Shown: in pieces, positions 6,700 through 14,108 of the stretch
How the letters are laid out: each line of letters begins with the position of its first letter
Numbering within the stretch: the first letter of the stretch is position 1
NCBI RefSeq assembly: GCF_963422545.1
Contig: NZ_OY730236.1
Coordinates: forward strand, 1-19,939
Length of the DNA stretch: 19,939 nt
Source of the DNA: an uncultured Flavobacterium sp.
Lineage (GTDB): Bacteria > Bacteroidota > Bacteroidia > Flavobacteriales > Flavobacteriaceae
Direction of reading: 5' to 3'
The notes under the pieces: generated by a model
Told to the model about the DNA's origin: nothing
What the model saw: only the letters and a program-made list of their open reading frames with translations
Database searches by the model: none
Position numbers and translations under genes: made by a program

Positions 6700-7947
6700 A
6701 TGGAAAATTTAGCATTAATCGATTCATTCTCAGAGTTTAAAGATAATAAACTTATTGATCGTGTAACGCTTATGGCAATTTTAGAGGACGTGTTTAGAAA
6801 TGCATTGAAGAAAAAATACGGTTCTGATGATAACTTTGACATCATCATAAATCCTGATAAAGGAGATATGGAGATCTGGAGAAGAAGAGTAATCGTTGCT
6901 GACGAAGATCTGGATTTTGAAAACGAAGAAATTACCTTGACTGAAGCAAGAATGATTGAAGCGGATTTTGAAATTGGTGAAGAAGTTTCTGAAGAAGTAA
7001 AATTAATTGATTTGGGACGAAGAGCTATTTTAGCTTTACGTCAAAACTTAATATCTAAAATTCACGAACACGATAATACAAATCTTTATAAACAATTTAA
7101 AGATATTATTGGTGATATTTATACTGCCGAAGTGCACCATGTTCGTCCTAGAGTTGTTATCTTAGTAGATGACGAAGGAAACGAAATTGTACTTCCGAAA
7201 GAAAAACAAATTCCGTCTGACTTTTTCCGTAAAGGAGATAATGTACGTGGAATCATTGAAAGCGTTGAATTAAAAGGAAACAAACCTCAAATTATTATGT
7301 CTAGGACTTCTGAGAAGTTTTTGGAGAAATTGTTTGAACAAGAAATTCCTGAAGTTTTCGACGGATTAATTACAGTAAAAAATGTAGTTCGTATTCCTGG
7401 TGAAAAAGCAAAAGTAGCGGTAGATTCTTATGATGATAGAATTGATCCTGTTGGAGCTTGTGTTGGTATGAAAGGATCTCGTATTCACGGAATTGTTCGT
7501 GAGTTAGGAAACGAAAATATCGACGTAATCAATTATACAAACAATATTCAATTGTTTATTACAAGAGCATTAAGCCCGGCAAAAGTTTCTTCAATCAAAA
7601 TTGATGAAGAAAATAAAAGAGCTGAAGTATTCTTGAAGTTAGAAGAAGTGTCTAAAGCAATTGGTAGAGGAGGTCACAATATTAAATTGGCAGGTCAGCT
7701 AACAGGTTATGAGCTGGATGTTATCAGAGAAGGTGATGTTGCTAGTGGTGAAGATGATGACGTTGAATTAACAGAGTTTTCAGATGAAATCGAAGGCTGG
7801 GTTATCGAAGAATTTGCAAAAATTGGTTTAGATACGGCTAGAAGTATCTTGAAACAAGAAGTAGAAGATTTAGTAAGAAGAACAGATTTAGAAGAGGAAA
7901 CAATTCTTGATGTTATGAAAATACTAAAAGAAGAGTTTGATAGCTAG
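6700..7947 (+). CDS. nusA: Transcription termination/antitermination factor NusA
   Basis: NusA binds RNA polymerase and nascent RNA and modulates pausing, termination and antitermination. The 415 residues show the polymerase-binding N-terminal domain (about 1-125), an S1 domain (about 135-200), and the NusA signature IMSRTSEKFLEKLFEQEIPE (199-218). KH1 follows with GMKG (256-259), then KH2 with GRGG (322-325). A short acidic C-terminal helical region (about 355-415) comes last. The length is typical for Bacteroidota, which lack the two full acidic repeats of the E. coli protein. The gene lies between rimP and infB in a compact operon, so the three products are made together. Confidence 0.97.
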   Translation: MENLALIDSFSEFKDNKLIDRVTLMAILEDVFRNALKKKYGSDDNFDIIINPDKGDMEIWRRRVIVADEDLDFENEEITLTEARMIEADFEIGEEVSEEVKLIDLGRRAILALRQNLISKIHEHDNTNLYKQFKDIIGDIYTAEVHHVRPRVVILVDDEGNEIVLPKEKQIPSDFFRKGDNVRGIIESVELKGNKPQIIMSRTSEKFLEKLFEQEIPEVFDGLITVKNVVRIPGEKAKVAVDSYDDRIDPVGACVGMKGSRIHGIVRELGNENIDVINYTNNIQLFITRALSPAKVSSIKIDEENKRAEVFLKLEEVSKAIGRGGHNIKLAGQLTGYELDVIREGDVASGEDDDVELTEFSDEIEGWVIEEFAKIGLDTARSILKQEVEDLVRRTDLEEETILDVMKILKEEFDS

Positions 7948-7995
7948 TAATCTGCTCTAACAACACAACGAAAAAGGTAATAATAAAAAGGTTAT

Positions 7996-10884
7996 ATGTC
8001 TGAAGAGAGAGTAATAAGAATAAACAAGGTTTTAAGGGAATTAAATATTTCGTTAGAAAGAGCTGTTGATTATCTAAAAGATAAGGGAATTGCTATTGAT
8101 GCAAATCCAAATGCGAAAATTTCTGATAGCGAATTTAATATCCTACAAAGCCAATTTGCGGGCGATAAGGGGAATAAGGAAGCTTCTAAAGAGGTAGGAG
8201 AAGAGAAAAGAAAAGAAAAAGAAGCATTGCGTGTTGAACGTGAGAAAGAAATTGAGGATAAACGCAGACAAGACGAGGAGCGCCAAAAACAACAAGAGAT
8301 TATAAAAGCGAGAGCTGTTGTAACCGGACCTGTTCAAGTTGGTAAAATTGATTTAAATCCGAAGAAACCTGCAGTTGTTTCTACTCCTATTGTTGAGGAA
8401 CCGGCAAAAGCTGAAGAACCAAAAGTAGTTGTTGCTCCAACTCAACCAGAAAAACCTGTTCAAAAAGAAATCGTTAAGCCAGAGCCGGTGGCTCCTGTAG
8501 CTCCAGTGATTTCTGAAGAGAAAAAGGTAGAAAAACCTATTATTACAGAGAAAAAAGAAGTAAAAGCTGAAGCTCCTAAAGTAGCGCCGGAACCTGTTAT
8601 TTCTACAGATCCTGCAACTGCTGAGGAAACTATCACTACTCAATATCAAAAATTATCAGGAACTACTCTTACTGGGCAAACTATTGATTTATCTCAATTT
8701 AATAAGCCTAAGAAAAAGAAAGAAGATCCAAAGATAACTCCGAACAAACCGGGAGCTCCTGGGGCAAATAACAACGCGAACAAAAATAAGCGTAAGAGAA
8801 TTGCTCCTAAACCGGGAGCTCCGGGTGCGCCAAAACCTGCAACAGGAAATGCGCCGGGAACACCAAATCCTAATAAAATTACACCAAATACTGGTGGTGG
8901 AGGCTTTAATGCTAACAGAAGCGCAAGACCTGGTTTTGTAAAAGGAAACCGTCCCGCGATTGTTGCTAAAGTTGAGCCTACTGAAGAGGAAGTAAAAAAC
9001 CAAATTAGAGAGACTCTTGAAAAACTTCAAGGTAAAGGTGGAAAATCAAAAGCTGCTAAATACAGAAGAGATAAAAGAGATACGCACCGTCAGAAATCTG
9101 ATGAAGAGCAAAGAGCACTTGACGAAGGAAGTAAAACTATTAAAGTTACTGAATTTGTTACTGTAGGTGAAATTGCAATCATGATGGATGTGCCGATTAC
9201 TAAAGTAATTGGAACTTGTATGTCTCTTGGTATCATGGTTACCATGAACCAACGTTTAGATGCTGAAACATTAACTATTGTAGCTGATGAATTTGGTTAC
9301 GAAGTTGAGTTCATCACTGTTGATATCGAAGAAGCAATCGAGGTTGTTGCAGATAAAGAAGAAGATCTAGTAGTTAGAGCGCCAATTGTTACTGTAATGG
9401 GTCACGTCGATCACGGTAAAACATCTTTACTGGATTATATCCGTAAAGAAAATGTTATCGCTGGTGAGTCTGGAGGTATTACACAGCACATTGGAGCATA
9501 CGGAGTTACTTTAGATAATGGTCAAAAAATTGCATTTTTAGATACACCGGGTCACGAGGCGTTTACCGCGATGCGTGCACGTGGAGCTCAAGTTACCGAT
9601 ATCGCTATTATTGTTGTTGCGGCAGATGATGATATCATGCCACAAACAAAAGAGGCAATCTCTCACGCACAAGCTGCAGGAGTGCCAATTATATTTGCAA
9701 TCAATAAAATTGATAAACCAAATGCGAATGTTGAGAAAATCAAAGAGCGTTTGGCTAGTATGAATTTACTTGTTGAAGATTGGGGTGGAAAAATTCAGTC
9801 ACATGATATTTCTGCAAAAGTTGGAACAGGTGTAAAAGAATTATTAGAAAAAGTTTTATTAGAGGCAGAGATTTTAGATTTAAAATCAAATCCAAATAAA
9901 GCAGCACAGGGAACTGTAGTTGAAGCTTTCCTTGATAAAGGAAAAGGATATGTTTCTACAATCTTAGTTCAACACGGAACTTTAAGAGTTGGAGATTATA
10001 TGTTGGCAGGAAAACATCATGGTAAAATTAAAGCTATGCATGACGAACGCGGACATATTGTTAAAGAAGCTGGTCCATCAACTCCGGTATCTGTTTTAGG
10101 TCTTGATGGTGCTGCGACTGCAGGTGATAAGTTTAACGTTTTTGAAGATGAAAAAGAAGCAAAACAAATTGCATCTAAACGTTCTCAATTAATGCGTGAA
10201 CAATCTGTACGTACACAAAGACATATTACACTTGACGAAATTGGACGTCGTATTGCTCTTGGTCAGTTTAAAGAATTGAACGTAATCCTTAAAGGAGACG
10301 TTGATGGATCTGTTGAAGCATTATCAGATTCGTTCTCTAAACTTTCTACTGAAGAAATTCAAATTAATATTATCCATAAAGGTGTTGGAGCAATTACTGA
10401 AACTGATGTTATGTTGGCTTCTGCTTCTGATGCGATCATTATCGGATTTAACGTTCGTCCTGCTGGAAATGCGAGACAACTTGCAGATAAAGAAGAAATC
10501 GATATCCGTTACTATTCTATTATCTACGCTGCTATCGATGACTTGAAAGATGCGATGGAAGGAATGTTAGCTCCAGAGATGAAAGAAGAGATTTTAGGAA
10601 CGGCTGAAATTCGTGAGATTTTCAAAATTTCTAAAGTGGGTTCTATTGCAGGATGTATGGTTATGGATGGTAAAATCATGAGAACTTCTAAAATTAGAGT
10701 TATTAGAGATGGAGTAGTGGTACATACAGGAGAACTTGTTGCTTTGAAACGTTTCAAAGATGATGTTAAAGAAGTTTCTAAAGGTTACGATTGTGGTATT
10801 CAGATTAAAGGTTACAACGACATCGAAGAAAGAGATGTTATTGAAGCGTACCACGAAGTTGCTATCAAGAAAAAATTGAAATAA
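7996..10884 (+). CDS. infB: Translation initiation factor IF-2
   Basis: IF-2 is the GTPase that brings initiator tRNA to the 30S subunit and promotes subunit joining. The 962-residue protein begins with an IF2_N module (about 1-55). A long Lys/Glu/Pro/Ala-rich, low-complexity linker (about 60-380) carries PGAPGA-type repeats. A second IF2_N-like module lies at about 388-450. The GTPase core shows G1 GHVDHGKT (469-476), G3 DTPGHE (516-521), G4 NKID (570-573) and a downstream SAK. Beta-barrel domain II, domain C1 and the fMet-tRNA-binding C2 follow to the end. All catalytic motifs are intact. It is the last gene of the operon, 48 bases after nusA, and is closed by the terminator at 10907-10934. 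Confidence 0.97.
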   Translation: MSEERVIRINKVLRELNISLERAVDYLKDKGIAIDANPNAKISDSEFNILQSQFAGDKGNKEASKEVGEEKRKEKEALRVEREKEIEDKRRQDEERQKQQEIIKARAVVTGPVQVGKIDLNPKKPAVVSTPIVEEPAKAEEPKVVVAPTQPEKPVQKEIVKPEPVAPVAPVISEEKKVEKPIITEKKEVKAEAPKVAPEPVISTDPATAEETITTQYQKLSGTTLTGQTIDLSQFNKPKKKKEDPKITPNKPGAPGANNNANKNKRKRIAPKPGAPGAPKPATGNAPGTPNPNKITPNTGGGGFNANRSARPGFVKGNRPAIVAKVEPTEEEVKNQIRETLEKLQGKGGKSKAAKYRRDKRDTHRQKSDEEQRALDEGSKTIKVTEFVTVGEIAIMMDVPITKVIGTCMSLGIMVTMNQRLDAETLTIVADEFGYEVEFITVDIEEAIEVVADKEEDLVVRAPIVTVMGHVDHGKTSLLDYIRKENVIAGESGGITQHIGAYGVTLDNGQKIAFLDTPGHEAFTAMRARGAQVTDIAIIVVAADDDIMPQTKEAISHAQAAGVPIIFAINKIDKPNANVEKIKERLASMNLLVEDWGGKIQSHDISAKVGTGVKELLEKVLLEAEILDLKSNPNKAAQGTVVEAFLDKGKGYVSTILVQHGTLRVGDYMLAGKHHGKIKAMHDERGHIVKEAGPSTPVSVLGLDGAATAGDKFNVFEDEKEAKQIASKRSQLMREQSVRTQRHITLDEIGRRIALGQFKELNVILKGDVDGSVEALSDSFSKLSTEEIQINIIHKGVGAITETDVMLASASDAIIIGFNVRPAGNARQLADKEEIDIRYYSIIYAAIDDLKDAMEGMLAPEMKEEILGTAEIREIFKISKVGSIAGCMVMDGKIMRTSKIRVIRDGVVVHTGELVALKRFKDDVKEVSKGYDCGIQIKGYNDIEERDVIEAYHEVAIKKKLK

Positions 10885-10906
10885 AATTGAAATATTTTTC
10901 AAATAT

Positions 10907-10934
10907 AAAATCCCGAGTAATCGGGATTTTTTTT
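10907..10934 (+). terminator. Intrinsic terminator of the rimP-nusA-infB operon
   Basis: AAAATCCCGA (10907-10916) pairs with TCGGGATTTT (10921-10930) around a GTAA loop, followed by T residues to 10934. It lies 23 bases after the infB stop. Confidence 0.92.
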
Positions 10935-11149
10935 GTTTACTATTTTTTGTATTTCGAAAAAAAAGAAACTTTAATGTTATCTAATTTTTTTTCAAGAGAA
11001 TAATGTGATTTGATATGGGATTGCCTATGTGTTTCAATTTATAATTTGAAACAATAATATAATGTATTTATGATGTGTTATAATGTGTTTATTAATTCCT
11101 TTGTGCTGCTTTATTTTTTAATGAAATTTTGTTAACGAAATTTTTTTTT

Positions 11150-11929
11150 ATGCGGTTGAAAATATTTCATATTATTAACACACTTGTAAATAAAGGTTTC
11201 AAATCAAAGAGTGCCTTAAGCACATTTGCAAATGTTGAACAGCTCAGGGAAATAATGCCTGATTTGTTGCATGGCTATTTAAAGGAAGAGGAAATGCCAG
11301 ACAGTCTGAAATTGTTGGAGCCGCCACCGGAACATGCATCAAAAGCTTTTGAGTTTGATTTGGAGTATGCTAAAAAAGTTATAAAGTCTAAAGATAGGAT
11401 TCGTTTTATGCAAGCTGCTACTGATGCAGATTTGTCGTTTCCAGCCGCAGTTAAGTCATTTGAGTATACTTTGGGTATTGAGATTAGTGAGGTAAAAACA
11501 CCGAAACTTTATTTATTGATGCGTAGGGTAATGACAGATGCAGGACTGTCTACTTACGCAGCTAAGAATTACTATAATCGTGAACGTCCGTTTGTGGCTA
11601 CTAATACAAAAACTTGTACTCCTGAACGAGAAGAGGTGCTGCGTAAAGTTGGCTCTTTTCCTTCAGGGCATGCTGCAGTTGGTTGGGCGTGGGCATTAGT
11701 TTTTAGTGAAATATTTCCTTACAATGAACGAATAATCTTAAAACGCGGATATGATTTTGGTGAAAGCCGTATTGTTTGTAATGCGCATTGGTATAGTGAT
11801 GTACAGATGGGCAGGGTGATGGGTAGAGCTACAGTAGACAGGCTTCATGATAATTTAGTTTTTCAGAATGATTTGGCTGAAGCCAAAGTTGAAGTGCTTA
11901 AGATACTGGAAGAAGAGGGAATAAGTTAA
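11150..11929 (+). CDS. Class A-type acid phosphatase, PAP2 superfamily
   Basis: This 259-residue protein has the complete non-specific acid phosphatase signature: K139-X6-R146P147, P171SGH174, and S206R207-X5-H213-X3-D217. H174 and H213 are expected to be the catalytic histidines that form and resolve the phosphohistidine. DSLKLLEPPPE (51-61) matches the LLPPPP segment near the mature start of PhoC/PhoN enzymes, and C156 and C210 stand where those enzymes have paired cysteines. The family hydrolyses organic phosphomonoesters outside the cytoplasm. The ATG at 11150 was chosen; a TTG at 11129 could add seven residues (TTG, TTA, ACG, AAA and three TTT codons). With either start the N-terminus has only a short hydrophobic stretch and no convincing signal peptide or cleavage site. 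It is monocistronic and convergent with the SPOR gene. The 215 bases before it hold no recognisable promoter. Confidence 0.9.
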   Translation: MRLKIFHIINTLVNKGFKSKSALSTFANVEQLREIMPDLLHGYLKEEEMPDSLKLLEPPPEHASKAFEFDLEYAKKVIKSKDRIRFMQAATDADLSFPAAVKSFEYTLGIEISEVKTPKLYLLMRRVMTDAGLSTYAAKNYYNRERPFVATNTKTCTPEREEVLRKVGSFPSGHAAVGWAWALVFSEIFPYNERIILKRGYDFGESRIVCNAHWYSDVQMGRVMGRATVDRLHDNLVFQNDLAEAKVEVLKILEEEGIS

Positions 11930-12062
11930 GTTAGTGTATGTTTTAAGAAATAGGGTTTAGCTTGAAGGGTAGATTTTAAGATCTTTTAAAAAGTTTTCTT
12001 TGTTTCTAAGAGGTGATTTTATATCCTGGTTTTAGAAAGGAAACCACATTTGTTGTCTATTG

Positions 12063-12118
12063 AGTAGAATAAAAGGAAAAAGCAACTCATTTGAGTTGCT
12101 TTTTCCTTTTATTCTACT
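12063..12118. terminator. Bidirectional terminator: 27-nt perfect inverted repeat
   Basis: The 27 bases at 12063-12089 are the exact reverse complement of 12092-12118, with GCAACTCA next to the centre. Allowing a four-base loop, the stem is 26 base pairs. Both outer arms are A/T-rich (AAAAGGAAAAAG and CTTTTTCCTTTT), giving U-rich RNA on either strand. It sits between two convergent genes (ending at 11929 and 12133) and can end transcription from both. Confidence 0.85.
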
Positions 12119-12132
12119 GTTGTAAGATGGGG

Positions 12133-12522
12133 TTACTTGCCTGGTTTTATTAAAAAGACACTTTTGTATTTTTTCTTGATTTCAGCTAAATTTCTTTCTG
12201 CTTCAATTCTGGTTTTAAAATTTCCAACGATTACTTTGTAGTTAGGAGTGTTGAAAATTATTGTACCATCGATGTTGGTGTTTTCTCTCTTGAAATCGGC
12301 TAGTGTTTTTTTGGCTTCCTCACTTTTTCCGCTAAAAATTTGAATTTTATAATTGTCATTTGTATTTATTGACGTGTTAATTTTGCGTTTGTCGTTTAGT
12401 AATTGTTCGAATTTAGGATCTTGATTTAGTGTTAAATTCTGGTCTTGAGCATGAATGTTGTATGCTAAAGTGAACATTGTTAGTGTTAAGAAAACTCTTT
12501 TTGAATGGGTTAAAATTCTCAT
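12133..12522 (-). CDS. Exported SPOR-domain protein
   Basis: From the ATG at 12522 the protein is 129 residues. It starts with a Sec signal peptide (basic MRILTHSKR, hydrophobic VFLTLTMFTLA, likely cleavage after NIHA at residue 25). A short polar linker leads to a SPOR fold (about 58-126: YKIQIFSG strand, helix EEAKKTLADFKREN, YKVIVGNFKTRIEAERNLAEI, and a final VFLIKPG strand). SPOR domains bind denuded peptidoglycan glycan strands, often at division sites, so a periplasmic role in the cell envelope is likely. A TTG at 12543 could extend it by seven residues but overlaps the -7 box of the probable promoter, so the ATG is preferred. No membrane segment remains after signal cleavage. Confidence 0.88.
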   Translation of the reverse strand: MRILTHSKRVFLTLTMFTLAYNIHAQDQNLTLNQDPKFEQLLNDKRKINTSINTNDNYKIQIFSGKSEEAKKTLADFKRENTNIDGTIIFNTPNYKVIVGNFKTRIEAERNLAEIKKKYKSVFLIKPGK

Positions 12523-12540
12523 AATGTGATGGTTTTTATG

Positions 12541-12548
12541 CAAAAGTA
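12541..12548 (-). promoter_or_regulatory. Promoter -7 box of the SPOR gene
   Basis: Read on the minus strand, 12548-12541 is TACTTTTG, a match to TAnnTTTG 18 bases before the ATG. The leader would be short, roughly a dozen bases. The expected -33 site reads TTT rather than TTG, so support comes mainly from the -7 box and its position. Confidence 0.5.
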
Positions 12549-12625
12549 GTATTTAAAGTTTGTATGGAAAATTTTAATATTATTTAGAATTGATATAAAT
12601 TGATATTTAAGAGTATTTTAAGGTT

Positions 12626-12654
12626 TTGAGAATAGTTCATAAGTCGTATTTTTG
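12626..12654 (+). promoter_or_regulatory. Promoter of the alternative complex III operon
   Basis: TTG at 12626-12628 and TATTTTTG at 12647-12654 lie 18 bases apart, a good Bacteroidota promoter. Transcription should begin near 12660, leaving a leader of about 80 bases before actA, in which no strong hairpin was seen. No other promoter-like site stands out within the operon. Confidence 0.68.
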
Positions 12655-12741
12655 TGCAAGTTTTAAAAGAAGGTATTAGTTTTTTGTTGATTTACTACAG
12701 AAAAAATCATACCAAAAATTAGTAGATAATTATTATACTAT

Positions 12742-14076
12742 ATGAAAAAGGTGGGTAACCATAATTCGATCTCCAGAAAATTACTGCTTAGCTTATCGCT
12801 AACGCTGATTTTCTCCCTAACTTCATTTGCTCAAGATGCTGCTGCTGCTCCGGCGGCGCCTGCTGCTGCCGCTCCGGCTGCAACTTCAGGTGGTGATCCA
12901 GTAAAAGGGAAAGAACTTTTTAATGCAAATTGTGCTGCATGTCACAAATTAGATGCTAAATCAACAGGTCCTGCTTTAAGAGGGGTTGCTGCTAAGCACG
13001 AAATGGCTTGGATCTACAAGTGGGTTCATAATAGCTCTGAAGTTATTAAGTCAGGTGATGCTGTTGCGGTAAAACTTTTTGAAGAAAACAATAAGTCTGT
13101 GATGACTTCTTTTCCTCAATTAGCTACAGGTGATATTGATAATATTATCGCTTATACTTCTCAAGAAAAGCCTGCGGTTGCGGCTGGTACTCCTGGTTCT
13201 GCTGCGCCTCCGGGAACAAAAGTAGAAGGTGGTGGAATTTCTAATAACATTATTTTAGGTGCTCTTGCTCTTGTTATGGGTATTTTAGTTGTCATGTTGT
13301 TTATGGTAAACAAAGTATTGACTAAAGTTGCTAGTAATAATGGTATTGAAGTTGCTCCTAGAGAAGCAAGAACTCCAATTTGGAAAGCTTTTGCTAAAAA
13401 CCAATTCTTGGTATTGGTTACTTCTATATTCTTGCTTTTGGCAAGTGGTTATTTTGTTTATGCTTTCTTAATGCAAGTGGGTGTTGATCAAAATTATGAG
13501 CCAATTCAGCCAATTCATTATTCTCATAAAATTCACGCAGGAGATAACGAGATCAATTGTAAATATTGTCACTCTGCTGCTCGTGTGAGTAAAAATGCTG
13601 GTATTCCTTCTTTGAATGTTTGTATGAACTGTCATAAAAATATCTCTGAAGTTGCTGAAACTACTGCTACTCCTGAGTACAGCAAAGCATTTTACGATGC
13701 TCAAATTCAAAAATTATACGATGCTGTTGGATGGGATAAAGCTAAACAAGCTTATACCGGAAAAACGCAGCCAGTAAAATGGGTTCGTATTCACAATCTT
13801 CCTGATTTTGTTTACTTTAATCACTCTCAACACGTTTCTGTTGCAGGGGTTGAATGTCAAACTTGTCACGGTCCAGTGCAGGAATTTGAAATCATGAAGC
13901 AATATTCTAAATTAACAATGGGATGGTGTATTGATTGCCATAGAAAAACTGATGTTAAGATGGAAGGAAATGCATATTATGATAAAATTCATGCTGAACT
14001 TTCTAAAAAATACGGTGTAGAAAAATTGACTGCAGCGCAAATGGGAGGTTTAGAATGCGGTAAATGCCACTATTAA
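12742..14076 (+). CDS. actA: Alternative complex III subunit ActA, multiheme cytochrome c
   Basis: ActA carries electrons from the Fe-S subunit through c hemes to the acceptor. The 444 residues start with a Sec signal (hydrophobic 13-28, likely cleavage at SFA-Q, 30/31) and an Ala/Pro linker. A single-heme cytochrome c domain follows (CAACH 64-68; probable axial M121 in SVMTSFP). Next come a second linker, membrane helix 167-191, a short loop, and membrane helix 222-245. The C-terminal domain has five more heme sites: CKYCH 273-277, CMNCH 294-298, CQTCH 372-376, CIDCH 396-400 and CGKCH 439-443. Both heme domains are therefore predicted to be periplasmic. Classical ActA is described as pentaheme, so this is a monoheme-plus-pentaheme fusion with six sites. 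actB follows after 32 bases. Confidence 0.93.
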   Translation: MKKVGNHNSISRKLLLSLSLTLIFSLTSFAQDAAAAPAAPAAAAPAATSGGDPVKGKELFNANCAACHKLDAKSTGPALRGVAAKHEMAWIYKWVHNSSEVIKSGDAVAVKLFEENNKSVMTSFPQLATGDIDNIIAYTSQEKPAVAAGTPGSAAPPGTKVEGGGISNNIILGALALVMGILVVMLFMVNKVLTKVASNNGIEVAPREARTPIWKAFAKNQFLVLVTSIFLLLASGYFVYAFLMQVGVDQNYEPIQPIHYSHKIHAGDNEINCKYCHSAARVSKNAGIPSLNVCMNCHKNISEVAETTATPEYSKAFYDAQIQKLYDAVGWDKAKQAYTGKTQPVKWVRIHNLPDFVYFNHSQHVSVAGVECQTCHGPVQEFEIMKQYSKLTMGWCIDCHRKTDVKMEGNAYYDKIHAELSKKYGVEKLTAAQMGGLECGKCHY

Positions 14077-14108
14077 TCGAATTATTAAGATTTTAATATT
14101 TATATACA

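Noticed and set aside
8353..8649. Antisense open frame of 98 codons inside infB, and similar ones at 8143-8337, 8689-9030 and 10594-10902
   Set aside because: They arise from the low-complexity Lys/Glu/Pro-rich linker and codon bias of infB. Their products are Phe/Arg/Ser-rich nonsense with no domain, and no promoter faces that way.
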